Of a DNA stretch of 64,000 nt, positions 32,401 through 44,055 are shown one piece after another. Position 1 is the stretch's first letter. Every line of letters starts with the position of its first letter. The stretch covers positions 1-64,000 of the forward strand of contig CAOLHI010004224.1 in NCBI GenBank assembly GCA_948474755.1. The letters are read 5' to 3'. The notes under the pieces are model-generated. The model had not been told where the DNA came from. It made no database searches and was given only the letters and a program-made list of their open reading frames with translations. Both the position numbers and the translations under genes were made by a program. The stretch comes from Ctenosaura bakeri. Its lineage: Eukaryota > Chordata > Lepidosauria > Squamata > Iguanidae.

Positions 32401-35400
32401 TCTGGCCACAGCTACAGTGTCTATAATGCTGTCTATGCCTTGGCCCATGGCTTGCATGCCATGTACTCATCTAGAGCCAAACACAGAGCATTAGTACAAA
32501 ATGACCACATGAAACTTCAGGATCTGCAGCCTTGGCAGGTAACATCTTTATAACAAAGTCTCACCTCATATTATACAAAATTCTGAGTTTTCTGTGCCAA
32601 ATGCTTTACTTTTTATGCTTAGATTTCATGAGATGAAAGTACATAAACATTGCTGGAATTCACAAGTACAGTTGCAGTTCAGATCCCCCTTCACACTACA
32701 CAGTGTCACAGGTGGGAGGTGCATTTGCTGGCCTCTCATGAAAAGAGGATGGTAAATCATCTTCTGGCATTGTGTGCTACGATGTAGAGTTGGGAGGAAG
32801 AGTTGGAACCTTTGAAGTCTCATGCCACCCGTTACTCTGCTTCTTTTCACTTCTAAGCTCAAAGCAGCAAGGTGGTAGTAGATGCTCTCATACTAAGTAC
32901 CAGCATCATCAATTCAGCATTGGCAACCAGCAGTGACACTAGTGACAGCTTCACATCCAGCATCAGCAATCAGCAACTACTTCAATAGCTACATTGATAG
33001 CAACCTCTCCTTCAAGCTTGTTCCTTGTGCTGCTGGGTGTGGTAGTTCCTGGTGCTGCTGCACTGTTGGGTGGACTCACAATTTATTTCTTTTAATTTGG
33101 TGTTTCTGGGCCCCAGTTGGGCCTGCTGCAGTTGGGGTGCAAGTACTGAGCAGCCATCATTATCTGTGATTTTTATATCAGTAATTGTTTTTCTTGCTAG
33201 TTTGACTCCAGATTGTGGATGGGGCAGTTGTTCTGGCCCAACCAGCTGGTGTGAGTGATTTTGGACAATGGGTGGGGAAATCTGTGGGTTAGCTGGCTGG
33301 TTTGCACCCATAGCTGATGCCCAATCTGGTAATTCCTCCACCCTGACTCTGCTGTCATTTTACACATTCATAACTCGTTTGTGTTCAGCAGTGTAAGGAA
33401 CATGTAGGGATCATTAAAGCAGTGATTGACTCAGACACACCATTTCAGTGACTTGACTTGGACTTGACTTGGCAATAAATGGCACACTGACTCAACTGGA
33501 CTTGTGACTTGTATATTTTTTTTGCCTGACTTGCTGCCCTTGTGTCAGTAACATAACACATTCATCCAGAAAACTTACAGCTTTTAACAACACTTCCATC
33601 TCTTTTTGCCTACTGGTCACATGGTGATCTGTCTCAAACCCAAAGCTTGGGCCATTTCTTGGAGGGCAACAGCAAAAAAGTTAGCTAATGAACTAGAGGT
33701 ATGCTTAGCAGCCTGTTCTTGCTGCATATCAGAGGAGCCTTCTAAAACTTTTCCTAACAGCAGAAAGCAAGACTCATCCCCAGAGCTCACAAAAGGGTCT
33801 TCCTTCTAAAGCTTTTGAAGCGCCAGCAATGAAGATTAAGAAGGACCTTATTTCCCACTTCAGAAACTGGCTTCCAGACATGAGACTTGACTTAAATTAT
33901 CTTGCAAGGACTTGAGACTCATCTTGAAACTTGAAAGTAGAGGGGTTGAGACTTGACTTGAGACTTGGAGAAAAAGACTGAGATACATCACTGCATTAAA
34001 GCCCCCAAATCCTGACTAATCAGCCATTGCAAGGGATGGGGGTCTGTTCTTTTCTTAAGCAAGGTGAAGCAGAATGATGTTTTTACTACCCTTCCACGAG
34101 TCATCCCTAGTGTGACAGTCAGAAGCAGGACCCTTGTTGCAAGTCCTGCTCACACTGGAGATCATTTGCAGAAGATGGATTGAATGATCAGTATCTGTCT
34201 ACTATGTCTCGATTCACAGGAGAACAGGCTCCCATCCCTTGTAGGGTTAAGATCCCTGGTAGGTCAGGATTAGAAGGGGTGGGCTGGGAGATGTTACTTA
34301 GCTATGCAGCTAAGGTAGTTATGTAACTAAGTAGTGCATATGGGATTCTGGCTATTGTTAAACAATAGAATGTGCCATTTTTTTCTCTTTCACTTCTCTC
34401 ATCCTATTATTTTTCTCTTTCTTCAAGGAAAAAATTATTTTTTTCTTCCACAAATAACATTTTATTTCTTTTTTTAAAATTTCTTTTAATTTTTTTTAAA
34501 TTTGTTATTTCTTCTCCTTCAATTAGCTCCACTCCTTCCTTCAAAGTGTTTCGTTTAACAACTCAGTTGGAGAAATGGTGTCCTTTAATGAGAAGAGGGA
34601 GATGAAAGGTGGATTTGACATAGTGAACATGGTCATGTTCCCCAATAAATCTTACCGACGAGTGAAGGTTGGAAGTGTGGATCCTGATGCTCTCAAAGGA
34701 AAAGAGATGGTTATGAATGAGGACATAATTGCATGGCACGGAAGCTTTAACCAGGTATGGATGGTGGATCATTTGCCATTTTTGCTACAAACGCCCTCCC
34801 CTCCCATAATGGTCTGCTGTGATAGCTCCTTAGACTCTCAATTGAAGACTTCTGAACTCTTTAGATTTCTAAAATGAACTCAATGGTACTGAGCACTTTT
34901 TAAAAATTTGCTTTTGACTTTCAGAAACCAGGTGATGCCTTGAAATCCCAACTATATTTATTCCTACTATATTTCTACTTACCTCCCCTTTTTAAAATTC
35001 AAATCAAGTTAAAATTTATCACAATTTTCTTAAATGTTGGAAGGTTCAGGGGGATCCAGTTAAGATTAGCCCAAAGGTTGGCCTTCTCTCTTACTGTGTA
35101 ATGTTGTACTACGGTGACTGGTCATCTTCTGTATTTGAATTTCAAATATTTAATTGACCTAATCTCAACTCTTTGTCTTTTTGTGGTTAGGTGCTTCCTA
35201 TCTCTCTGTGTAATGAATACTGCCAGCCTGGTCTTCAGAAGAAGACAAAGGAAGGAGAAAAGTTTTGTTGCTATGATTGCATTCCATGCCCAGAAGGAAA
35301 GATTTCAAATGAGACAGGTTGCTATTCAGTTTTTCCATCATGAAAAATTAATTGAGATCCTTTGTCTAATTGCTAAAATTCCATGTGTGCCATTGCCATG

Positions 35401-37917
35401 GTTGGTATGTAAACATCTGAATGTTCAGTCATTGAATTAATTGACTAATTAATGAATTTATTATAGAATCATAGAATCATACAGTTGGAAGAGACCATAA
35501 CACCCACTGAGCCCAAATTCCTATCATGCAGGACCACACACTCAAAGCACCCCCAGCAAATGGTCATCCAACCTCTGCTTAAAAACCTCCAAAGAAGGAG
35601 ACTCCACTACATTCCAAGGCAGGATATTCCACTGCTGGACAGCCCTGACCGTCAGGAAATTCTTTCTGAGGTTTGAGTGGAATCTCTTTTCCTGTAGTTT
35701 GAACCCATTGCTCTGTGGACTAGTCTCTGGAGCAGCAGAAAGCAACATTGTTCCATCTTCAAAATGACATCCATTCAAATATTTAAACATGGCTATCATG
35801 TCCCCTCTTAACCTTCTTTTCTCCAGGCTAAACACAGCCAGCTCCCTGAGCTGTACCTTATAGGGCATGATTTCCAGGCCTCCTACCATTTTAGTCACCC
35901 TCCTCTGGAAATATTCTAGCTTGTCAATATACTTCTTGATTTGTGGTGCCCAGACATGGACATAGTAGTCCAAGTGAGGTTGAATCAGAGCAGAATAGAA
36001 TGGTATTATTACTTTCCTTGATCTCAACACTATGGTCCTATTGTTGCAGCCTAGAATTGCATTGGACTTTTTTGCTGCCTCATCACACTGTTGACTCATG
36101 TTCAGCTTATGGTCCACTACAACTCCTAGATCTCTTTCATACATACTGCTTTCAAGCCAGGTGTCATCCATCCTATATCTGTGCACTTCATTCTTTCTTC
36201 CTAAGTGTAGTACCCCACATTTCTCCCTGTTAAAATTCATTTTCTTAGCTTTGGCTCTTCTCTCTAATCTGTAAAGGTCATTTTGAATTCTGACGCTGTC
36301 TTCTGGAGTATTAGCTATGTCTCCTAATTTAGTGTTAGAAAAAAGACAAAATTGGGATGGATGGCAACAAATCAAATGCACATTTATTCCATATTTCATC
36401 TATTTTTAAAATTATCCTACTAAAGCCTGAATCCTATTGGTTGTCCCAAACAAAGTAAACACATTGATTCAGTTAGATGTTTCTATGAATTAAATCACCA
36501 TAGAAAAATTGATTCAGTAAGTATATTCAAGCTGGGGTTACCCATAGAATTCAGGCTTAAATACTTTAACTAGAATATTGTTGGGGAATATTGTTGTATT
36601 CAAGCCTTGAGCTCACTTGTTGCACAACAGTCAAACAACTTCTTTTCAGCCAATTCAAACATGAGAGAAAAGCAGTGTGTATCTTCATGGAAAGATGGGC
36701 TGCACTAGGGATAGCAGGTACACAACCTCTGAGAAAATGCAGCTGGTTAAGCAACTATTTTTATACAAGTGTAGTATTGATAATTTTATATGTATTGATA
36801 ATTTTTATTTCATGGTTAATTTGTGTATTAACTTTTGCATTGCATGATTTTAACTATTTTTTAAAGAAAAATATTGTAAGCAGCTTTGAGTCCTTATAAG
36901 GAAAAAAACAGGGTATAAATAAAGATGAAGATAATGATGATGATCATGATGATGATGACAACTATGACACAAGCCTGAGAACTTAGGTGGAATATATTCT
37001 GATTTTTTTCAGATATGGATGACTGTTTCAAATGTCCTGAAGATCATTATCCAAATAAGAACAAAAATGGATGCATACCAAAAACTGTATTCTTTCTCTC
37101 GTATGAAGATCCTTTAGGAATCAGTTTGGCTTCTGCTGCCCTTTCCTTTTCTCTAATCACAGTCTGGGTGCTAGGAATTTTCATTAAACACAAAGGCACA
37201 CCCATAGTAAAAGCCAACAATCAGGGTCTCACCTACACACTTCTTATCTCTCTTCTCTTCTGCTTCCTTTCTTCCTTTCTGTTCCTTGGACAACCTGGAA
37301 AGATTACCTGCCTTCTCCAACAGTGTGCTTTTGGCATCATCTTCTCAGTAGCTGTTTCTTGTGTGTTGGCCAAAACCATCATTGTGGTTCTGGCTTTTAT
37401 GGCCACCCAGCCAGGATCTAACATGAGGAAGTGGGTTGGGAAAAGAACAGCCTGCTTCATTGTGCTTTTCTGTTCCCTCATTCAAATAGGAATTTGTGCT
37501 CTGTGGTTATCAGCTTCACCCCCATTCCCTGATTTTGACATGCAATCATTGAGTGAAGAGATCACAGCAGAATGTAATGGAGGGTCTACCACAATGTTTT
37601 ATATAGTCCTGGGCTACATGGGATTTCTATCCATCATTAGTTTCACTGTGGCATTCCTAGCCAGGAAGTTGCCAGACAATTTTAATGAAGCCAAGTTCAT
37701 CACTTTCAGCATGCTGATGTTTTGTAGTGTTTGGTTATCTTTTGTTCCAACTTACCTGAGTACCAAGGGTAAATATATGGTAGCAGTGGAGATCTTCTCC
37801 ATCTTGGCCTCTAGTGCTGGTTTACTGATTTGTATATTTTCCCCCAAATGTTATATTATTCTACTAAGACCTGAGCTGAACAGCAGGGAGCAGTTAACAA
37901 GGAGAAAGAAAGAATGA
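29225..37917 (+). CDS. V2R: V2R-1, vomeronasal type-2 receptor (exons 2-6 intact, exon 1 damaged)
   Basis: Family C GPCR of vomeronasal sensory neurons. The six-exon layout is typical: exon 1 about 29,225-29,438; exon 2 31,032-31,323 (292 bp); exon 3 31,675-32,538 (864 bp); exon 4 34,527-34,754 (228 bp); exon 5 35,191-35,317 (127 bp); exon 6 37,013-37,917. All junctions are GT/AG and in phase. Exons 1-4 form the Venus-flytrap ligand domain ([48 protein letters not shown]). Exon 5 gives the cysteine-rich linker ([17 protein letters not shown]), exon 6 the 7TM. Exons 2-6 have no stop or frameshift. Exon 1 lacks an in-frame ATG and has an apparent 1-nt deletion between the signal peptide and the mature frame, so the gene is probably a recent pseudogene unless an upstream start exists. 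Confidence 0.88.
31445..31590. other. V2R-1 intron 2 segment similar to IGHV E upstream flank
   Basis: The stretch from aaatgcatgaagtttgtaaa through tgttatattagatcagctgg to ctttggtctcctttg matches 42,121-42,245 beside the IGHV E octamer. A partial repeat of its left edge occurs at 31,600-31,630 (tataaataggcaaatgcat). Confidence 0.75.
32680..32870. repeat. Dispersed repeat shared with 42,945-43,130
   Basis: Both copies run from a cttcayrctacacagtg start through a gggaggyrc phrase to a ctcttttc-rich end. Unclassified. It lies in V2R-1 intron 3 here and between IGHV E and V2R-2 in the other copy. Confidence 0.6.
33420..33993. mobile_element. hAT element (CAGTGATGTA family) in V2R-1 intron 3
   Basis: Starts CAGTGATTGACTC and ends GATACATCACTG, with perfect 8-bp target duplications CATTAAAG (33,412-33,419 and 33,994-34,001). 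The interior shares cttgacttggacttgacttg with 17,553 and 20,127. No ORF. Confidence 0.85.
35460..36335 (-). mobile_element. CR1 LINE 3' half, long open frame, in V2R-1 intron 5
   Basis: Minus strand keeps one open frame of about 260 codons: [96 protein letters not shown]. The start lies inside the RT (the FADDTKL box is cut), then come the thumb and C-terminus. The 3' end has the ATTCTATGA-type repeat at 35,465-35,480. The intact frame suggests a fairly young, 5'-truncated insertion. Confidence 0.88.
36336..37012. other. Rest of V2R-1 intron 5
   Basis: AT-rich; a gatgat repeat is at 36,925-36,960. Apart from the acceptor TTTTTTCAG at its end, nothing was recognised. Confidence 0.5.
37013..37917 (+). 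CDS. V2R: V2R-1 exon 6, seven-transmembrane domain
   Basis: Starts in the cysteine-rich linker ([13 protein letters not shown]), then seven helices: TM1 from [22 protein letters not shown]2 around [22 protein letters not shown]3 [20 protein letters not shown]4 [20 protein letters not shown]5 [22 protein letters not shown]6 [20 protein letters not shown]7 [21 protein letters not shown]2R hallmarks [32 protein letters not shown] and the short basic tail are present. A possible polyadenylation signal AATAAA is at 38,049. Confidence 0.95.
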
Positions 37918-38917
37918 ATTGAACTCTCCAATTATGTGTATCGATGACACAGTGATATTGGGTTGCCTCCAAGTTTGCTTGTCTTCATTACTTGTCAAAC
38001 ATTACCAATTTAGACCCATAGATTTCATTGGGCCTGTTCTAAGATTGAAATAAATCTGGATCCAACCTAGTAGGTTTAAAGAACCAGCTTAATCTGTGAG
38101 GTAGGTCCATCTATTGTGATCACATATCTCAGGAAAGAAAATTGATAAAAATTAAGCATAGGGAAAAAAAACCACCCTGAACTTTTCAGATGAATGATTA
38201 TTTTACAGATTTGCTTGTCATTTCTTGATATAACTAATAAACATAGCAGTACTGTTCACAATAAACATATCAGTACTGTTGCTTAATCACCCCACATAAA
38301 CAAATATTACTTAAGTCCCTCATTTTTTAAAGTATGTGTTGGCATTTATTGACACAGAACAGAAGCTAGTGTGTTTGTTGAAAGCACTCTTGGCTTCTGG
38401 ATGTATTTACAAATTTTGAGAAATTTTTGAGTCATGAGATCTAGTCTGGCTATTATCAAGTTAATGATGGTGCTGAAGATGTATTGTTATCATTGTTATT
38501 AATAATATTGCAACAAATGAAAATCATTAGGCATGGAATATAAGCCCTCAGAAGAATCTCACTGTCTGACTTTTGTTCTGTTTTCCTTAAGATACAGCCT
38601 TTAAATGTGTAAATAAATGCTGTTGAATAAATAGCTTTGCAAAAATAAAACAAAATAAAACAAAATAAATTGCAAGTGTATAGACTGGCACTAATGTGAT
38701 GGAAAATTACTGAATGTCCTGACTCTCCCTTCAAGTGGTGACTTGCAGTATACCAGCTAATGAAGTTCCTGATATTGATAATTTCTTACAGGGCAGCCTC
38801 CTTGTTACTGTGATTTTTTTTAAAATTTGCACAAAAAATCCCTTCATCCTACCAGTTTTTCAAGACTGCTGCATATCTCTTCTCTGGATGGAGAAGGGTG
38901 GGAAATCCACCTTCAGT
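37918..38917. other. V2R-1 3' flank
   Basis: Contains AATAAA at 38,049-38,054 as a candidate poly(A) signal, a direct repeat (caataaacatakcagtactg twice near 38,240-38,280) and AAAATAAA runs near 38,645. No gene recognised. Confidence 0.5.
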
Positions 38918-39260
38918 CATAGAATCATGGAATCATAGAGTTGGAAGAGACCACAGGGCCATCCAGTCCAACCTCCTGGCATGTAGGAACCTTCATCAAT
39001 GCACTCCGAACAGATGGCCATCTGGCCTCCACTTAAAAACCTCCAAAGAGAGAGGCTCCACCATACTCTTAGGCAGTGGCAGCATATTCCACTGCCAGGG
39101 TCTGATGGATTTATCTCAGTTTGCCTTTACCAAATGAGAACCATAGAATTATAGAATCATACAGTTGGAAGAAATCACAAGGACTCCGCCGGCCAGCCCC
39201 TGCCATGCAAGACTACACAGTCAAAGCACTCATGGCAGATGCTCATGACAGATGCTCTGG
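38918..39260 (-). mobile_element. Two CR1 3'-end fragments
   Basis: 38,918-39,110 (plus strand tagaatcatggaatcataga, then ggccatctggcctccactta) and 39,133-39,260 (tagaattatagaatcataca) are short minus-strand CR1 termini. Confidence 0.78.
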
Positions 39261-39359
39261 CTAAACTTGTAAATGTCTGTGGATTGAGTATGTTGGTATT
39301 TGACAAGATACGTATAAGGGACAAAAAGGATTCAACTGGAAAATTTTCGATATGCAGAA

Positions 39360-39455
39360 GTGGGGGGGCAGAAGAACTATAATAATGATATGCATATTTG
39401 TGTTTATATATGATTTTATGTATTTTGAAAATAATAAACATTTCTTTAAAAAAAA
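39360..39455 (+). mobile_element. Possible LINE-type 3' tail
   Basis: Ends gaaaataataaacatttctttaaaaaaaag, i.e. an AATAAA-type signal plus an A run at a repeat-like end. The parent family is not identified. Confidence 0.35.
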
Positions 39456-39622
39456 GAACTTACCCAATGTATACATCTTGTTCATGAAATATGTATTGAG
39501 AAATATGAGAGGCTTGTGTTGAATTTCTCTAGCACAGTAATTAACACACTGCGCAGAAGATAGAAGCAGTAACCAGCCCACCGTCTCCCACACACAGTAA
39601 TTCTAGCAGAGAAAGAAACTTG

Positions 39623-39824
39623 GAGCCTTTCCGCACTACATTGTTATTGTGCTATTATTCCACTTTCAACATCCTGTGGAATTCTGGAGTTTGTGGTTTA
39701 CTGAGGCTAAGGAGCTCTCTGGCTAAGAATTATAAATGTCCCTTCCTAAGCTGCAAAGCCCAGGATCCCATAGGATGTTGAAAGTGGAATAATAGCACTA
39801 CAACAGTGTAATGCGGAAAGTCCC
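39623..39824. mobile_element. Palindromic MITE copy
   Basis: Arms gagcctttccgcactaca and gtaatgcggaaag with the ttcaacatcctgtggaattc core; diverged member of the 20,202 family. Confidence 0.72.
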
Positions 39825-40304
39825 ATAGTCTTTTCCATAAGGTATATAAAAGTAGTTTACTCACAAATACTTGTGCATAATAAACCCAAGTTCACCTTCT
39901 TGAAGAAAAGTAAGCATAAGAGGTGTTCCCTAGGTTTAGAAAAGGCAGAGCTTCTCATTCAGACAGAAATCTAAAAAAAATACATGCTTCATGGCCTGCG
40001 GGCAGCGAGGAATAAAAAAGAAAAGAAATGAGACTCAGGAGAACAAAATAATGCTTACATAATGCAGGAAAAGGGGGTTTCAAGAAACAAACAGGGAGTA
40101 GCCATAAACATGGTGTGCCTAAACTCCTAAAAAGCAACCTGCAACCTATCAGTGAATATAGGCATGCAGGGTTGCAACCTCCATGAAGATGATGGCATAA
40201 ATTAGTATCTTTATGACTGGAACTCGGAAGTAACATGTTACTGGCAACATATTTATATGTGCTGAGTTGCCCCTCTTGGTAATGAGAAATTCAGACACAA
40301 TGAA

Positions 40305-40870
40305 AAAGCATATTCCACTGCCGTATGGCTCTGACTGCCAGGAAGTTCTTCCTGAGGTTCAGGTGGGATTTCCTTTCTTGCAGCTTGAATCCATTGCTCT
40401 TTGTCCTAGGCCCTTTTCGCATGCAGTTTCTGTTGCAAGAGGGCCCCTTGAGCATTGCATGAATGGGAGCGTCAGTCTGTACGACGCACTCCCATTCACG
40501 TGACGCTCACGAGCCAGACACAGAGCGGACACGCACCTTTTTATTTTCAGCTTTAAGCCGAAAATGGTGTGCAGTTGTACAATGCTCCCGGGACCCATGT
40601 GCACTTACCTGTTGTGCAGTGCGTCGGACGAGCTGGGCTGGTCGCGCTTCCTCCCCCAGCACAGCCTACAGTTCCCAGGCTGTGCTGCGGAAGAAAGGGG
40701 AGGGCGCTAGTGCGACTGTCGCATGACCAGGAAGCGAGCTGTGGGACAAAGCAGCAGGCAATCGGCAGCATTCCTGGAGAGGCTTTTCGCACGAGACGTC
40801 CCCCCGCAGCCGGACAAACGGGTAACGTGCGAAAAGGGCCCTAGTCTTGGGAGCAGTGGAAAACAAGGAG
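40305..40870 (-). mobile_element. CR1 fragment interrupted by a MITE
   Basis: CR1 C-terminal sequence (plus strand gccaggaagttcttcctgag, cttgaatccattgctctttg) runs to 40,408 and resumes at 40,841 (ctagtcttgggagcagtgga). This gives an exact view of the MITE boundaries. Confidence 0.82.
40409..40840. mobile_element. Harbinger-like GC-rich MITE, CTA target duplication
   Basis: Ends GGCCCTTTTCGCATGC and CGTGCGAAAAGGGCC, flanked by CTA on both sides (40,406-40,408, 40,841-40,843) within a CR1 whose uninterrupted sequence is known from other copies. The interior is GC-rich, with inverted organisation relative to 4,095 and 18,642 (cagctttaagccgaaaatgg). Confidence 0.82.
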
Positions 40871-41507
40871 GAGGAAGGTGATGATGATGTCAAGATGGAC
40901 TCCCCCTTCCTCAATGTGCCAGAGATTGGCACTAAATTTGTACAGTTATTTCTTGGGTACAGTTATTTCTTGCTTTCCTGGAAACTTGCTAGGGACCAGT
41001 AACCAATGGCTCAGGGACCAGCAGCAGTCCCATGATCACTACTTGGAGCAGCACCGCAATAAGTAACATGGATCAATTACTTTTCAAACATCACAGCGAA
41101 GAACAGGAATCAATTCTTTTAGAATATTAGTTCTGCAACAGACTGAAATAGATATCCATTTGGAAGTTCCTGTTTCTAAAGTGGAAATCCCATGGTTGAA
41201 TTAAAAACAACCCTTAAAAAGACATTAGGAAAGGTTGGTTTTGAAGGGATCTTCCTGATTTGCCCGTGAAATTATGAGGTACCATTTTCCACAGTATGAC
41301 TTCAGAAGGGGAAAGGTCCCACATGGCTATTCTGGGGGCCACATGTAGCCCAGAAGCCATGTGTTGCCCCTCATAGGTATACACAAAGTACTTAGGGCAC
41401 AAGCCATGTGCTATGCATGTGGTAAGTACTAACTTTGATCTCTTAAAAGGCTCCAAAGAGTTGGTCCAAACATGAATTTCTACAGTACATTCTCTGTTCC
41501 TTCAGAC

Positions 41508-41535
41508 TTTTTTTGCTTTGCTCTAAATCACTGTG
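41508..41535 (-). promoter_or_regulatory. Atypical RSS of IGHV E (12-bp spacer)
   Basis: Heptamer CACAGTG (41529-41535), 12-bp spacer (41517-41528), nonamer-like GCAAAAAAA (41508-41516; C and the five central A conserved). At 22-23 bp the sequence is TCTGAAGGA or CTGAAGGAA, which matches hardly at all. This is the clearest 12-type signal next to an IGHV in the window. Confidence 0.65.
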
Positions 41536-41999
41536 TGTCCCGTGTACAGTAGTATACAGCAGAATCTTCAGCTGTCAGAGAACTCAGCTGGAAATAGAGC
41601 TCATTCTTGGACTTGTCAGCTGAGAGTACAATTCTCCCTTGGAGAGATGGATCAGTATACTTGTTTCCACCAAATGGATAGATCCACCCCATCCATTTGG
41701 GCTTTTTCCCTATTGGTTGCTGAATCCATTGCCAGAATATATTCTCTGTAGCAATAGGGAGTCCAGAAATGGTGCAAGTCAGATTTAATGTCTGTTGTGG
41801 TTTCATTTCTTTATCAGCAGACTGGATCATATTAATCTCAGCAAGGACTCCTTTGAATAAGGGAAACAAAATAATTAAAGCATCAGTCCTTAATTTCTCT
41901 GTCTTTCATACCTCTTCCCACATCCCAGACCTTATGTCTCCAGATCAACTCACTTGTGGAAGTAGTTAATAGGATAAGAAGAAGGAATAACATGTTCAT
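41536..41999 (-). CDS. IGHV: IGHV segment E (IGHV1/7-like), between two V2R genes
   Basis: The leader exon (41954-41999) encodes MNMLFLLLILLTTST with a GTGAGT donor. The V exon (41536-41850) follows TTATTCAAAG, and the junction reads RVLAEINMIQSADKEMKPQQ. Landmarks: LNLTCTISGLPI, WQWIQQPIGKKPKWMGWIYP, GRIVLSADKSKNELYFQL, AVYYCTRD. WMGWIYP and ADKS point to clan I (IGHV1/7-like). Open throughout, octamer promoter perfect. The heptamer is consensus, but the only good nonamer is 12 bp away. It lies 3.6 kb downstream of V2R-1 and 3.1 kb upstream of V2R-2, in the opposite orientation to both. Confidence 0.9.
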
Positions 42000-42096
42000 T
42001 TTGAAAAATATATATGTAAATCTTTGATGGAAGTTCCCACTCACAAAACAATATCAGTTGATAAGAGAGAAGGTGGCTGTCCTAAGACGAAAGAGA

Positions 42097-42128
42097 TTAA
42101 TTTATCCAGGGAAGGGAGAGATTTGCAT
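42097..42128 (-). promoter_or_regulatory. Octamer promoter of IGHV E
   Basis: Perfect ATGCAAAT on the minus strand (42121-42128) and a TATA-like ATAAATTAA (42097-42105). The octamer is at the edge of the segment shared with V2R-1 intron 2. Confidence 0.82.
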
Positions 42129-42349
42129 GAAATTTGTAAATTCTGTTGTCCTTTGTGACAGATGTGGCATGACTTGGAAGGTGTTATATTAGATCAGCTG
42201 GCATCTTTGCCAAACATTGGTCTCCTTTGGTCTGAAGAATTGGGTGGACAGATTGTGTGTGGAGCTAAGTTGGACAGCTAGACAAATCTAGACTAAATGT
42301 TGCTACTTAAAAGTAGCTGCTGCCTCCTGCTGGAGAAAATAGATGCTTT

Positions 42350-42595
42350 TTGGTACTGTGTGCCTTCAAGTCATTTCTGACTTACGACAACTCTAAAGTA
42401 AACTTACCACAGTGTTTTCTTGGCAAGATATATAAAGAGGAGATTTGCCATTGCCCTCCTTTAAGGTTGAGAGAGTGCAACTGGCCCAAAGTTGTCCAAT
42501 CGGTTTCCATGACTGAGTGGAAATTCAAACCAGGTTCTCCCAGAGTCCAGGTCCAACACCTACATCTAAAGATTACACCATGCTAGCACCCAGTA
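42350..42595 (-). mobile_element. tRNA-derived SINE
   Basis: Plus strand begins ctgtgtgccttcaagtcatt and ends with the reversed promoter head (cctacatctaaagattacac). Confidence 0.75.
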
Positions 42596-42599
42596 TTCA

Positions 42600-44055
42600 G
42601 AAGGGAATATAGAAGAAGGTATATGTCAGTAGACAGTGTTCCTAGAGCCCTTCAGCCTTAAAGATTTCCTTCTGTGCTACATTTTCTGATTTTTTTTTTC
42701 TCTTGACATAACTCCATCAATTGACAAACTTCTGAAAACTCAGAAACTGGACATTTTGCATGTGAATTACCTTCCTGCTTTGTAAAGAGATGCTAGTATC
42801 TGATTTACCACTCCCATAAAGAGTCACGTACCAGTTCCTGCATCAGACTGCATATATTGGATGGGGCCACTGCCAGTGCATCCTGAATATATGCAAGATG
42901 ACTTAGACATCTCTCTCCTTTTGCTCAGATGTGTGATGACTTTGGACCCACCTTCATGCTACACAGTGTTGCTGATGGGAGGCACGCTTGTTGGTCTGCT
43001 ATGAGAAAAGGCCAGTAAATTACATCTTGATAGAGTGTGCCAGATCAGAGACTATCAGGGGCAGAACTGAGGCCTTTAAAATTCTTGTGCCATCCCCTCC
43101 TCTACCTCTTTTCTTTTGGGTTTTGACCCACTTTCCTGCCTCTAACACAGTGTAAGCTTATGGGACACTTCAGGGCTCCCTTTTCCTCCCCCATCACATT
43201 TTTGAATGGGCACATGGAGAATAAGCTTGGGGTAGTGTCTTAAACGGGTAGTGGGAGGAGAAAAAAAGGATTCCAGTGAACACCTGGAACAACCATTTAG
43301 GGAAGAAGACTCCTTTGGAACATGCCATGAGAACTGGGAGGTGAGAAGAGAGACTGTTCTAAGGGCTGGCCTGAGGGTTCAGCCCTCAATTGTGTCTAAG
43401 GGGTTCGGAGGTTACATGACTGGAGGGAGGGTGGATTCTTGGGTTTGCATTCCAGTAGTTGTCCATTCAGGAGCAACCCTACTTTTGGCTTCTTCTTCAG
43501 GCTTCAGTATCTCACCCAGAGGAAGATGAAGAAGAGGTCTAGGGGAGACCACCTGTCTCAGCTGCTCCTGCACTAGGTGATATAACCTAAACTGATGATA
43601 GTTTAAAGCAAGTGGTCCATATTTCAACACAAGCTTTGTTGTGTGGTTTAGTTATTAAATAGATTGGCCAGCAAAAGATGGTGCTCTGCTTCCATGGGTA
43701 GAACCTTGAGACACTGCTGGACCATTTGTCTTAATCTTGTGCTTCAAGATGTTATTATTGTCTAGAATTGACAAACCTAATTTGACTCAGAAGCAAGGCA
43801 AACCTTCCTTGCACTGTTTATTTTTAAACAAATGTGTGTGGGGGATGTTTGTTACGGCTTCATGGTGTGATAATGGACCGGGCTACCAGTGGTTGCTCAT
43901 TTGGCCTTCAATTATGGCTGGCTTCCAAGATTATTGCCTGTGCTATAGACCACACTTATGGAACTTCTAGGCTTTTAAATCCAAATTTCTTTCTCAGATT
44001 CTTTGGGGAGACATTGATTTAAGCCCCTTAGTCTGAGTTTTTTTGAAGAAACTCA
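42600..44055. other. Intergenic stretch between IGHV E and V2R-2
   Basis: No gene recognised. Contains the dispersed repeat at 42,945-43,130 shared with V2R-1 intron 3. Confidence 0.5.

Noticed and set aside
37233..37481. Minus-strand ORF within V2R-1 exon 6
   Set aside because: Antisense shadow of the 7TM coding sequence.
39500..39600. YCAR-like motif on the minus strand suggesting an IGHV end
   Set aside because: VNYCARE appears, but no FR3 before it and no RSS heptamer after it. Probably chance.
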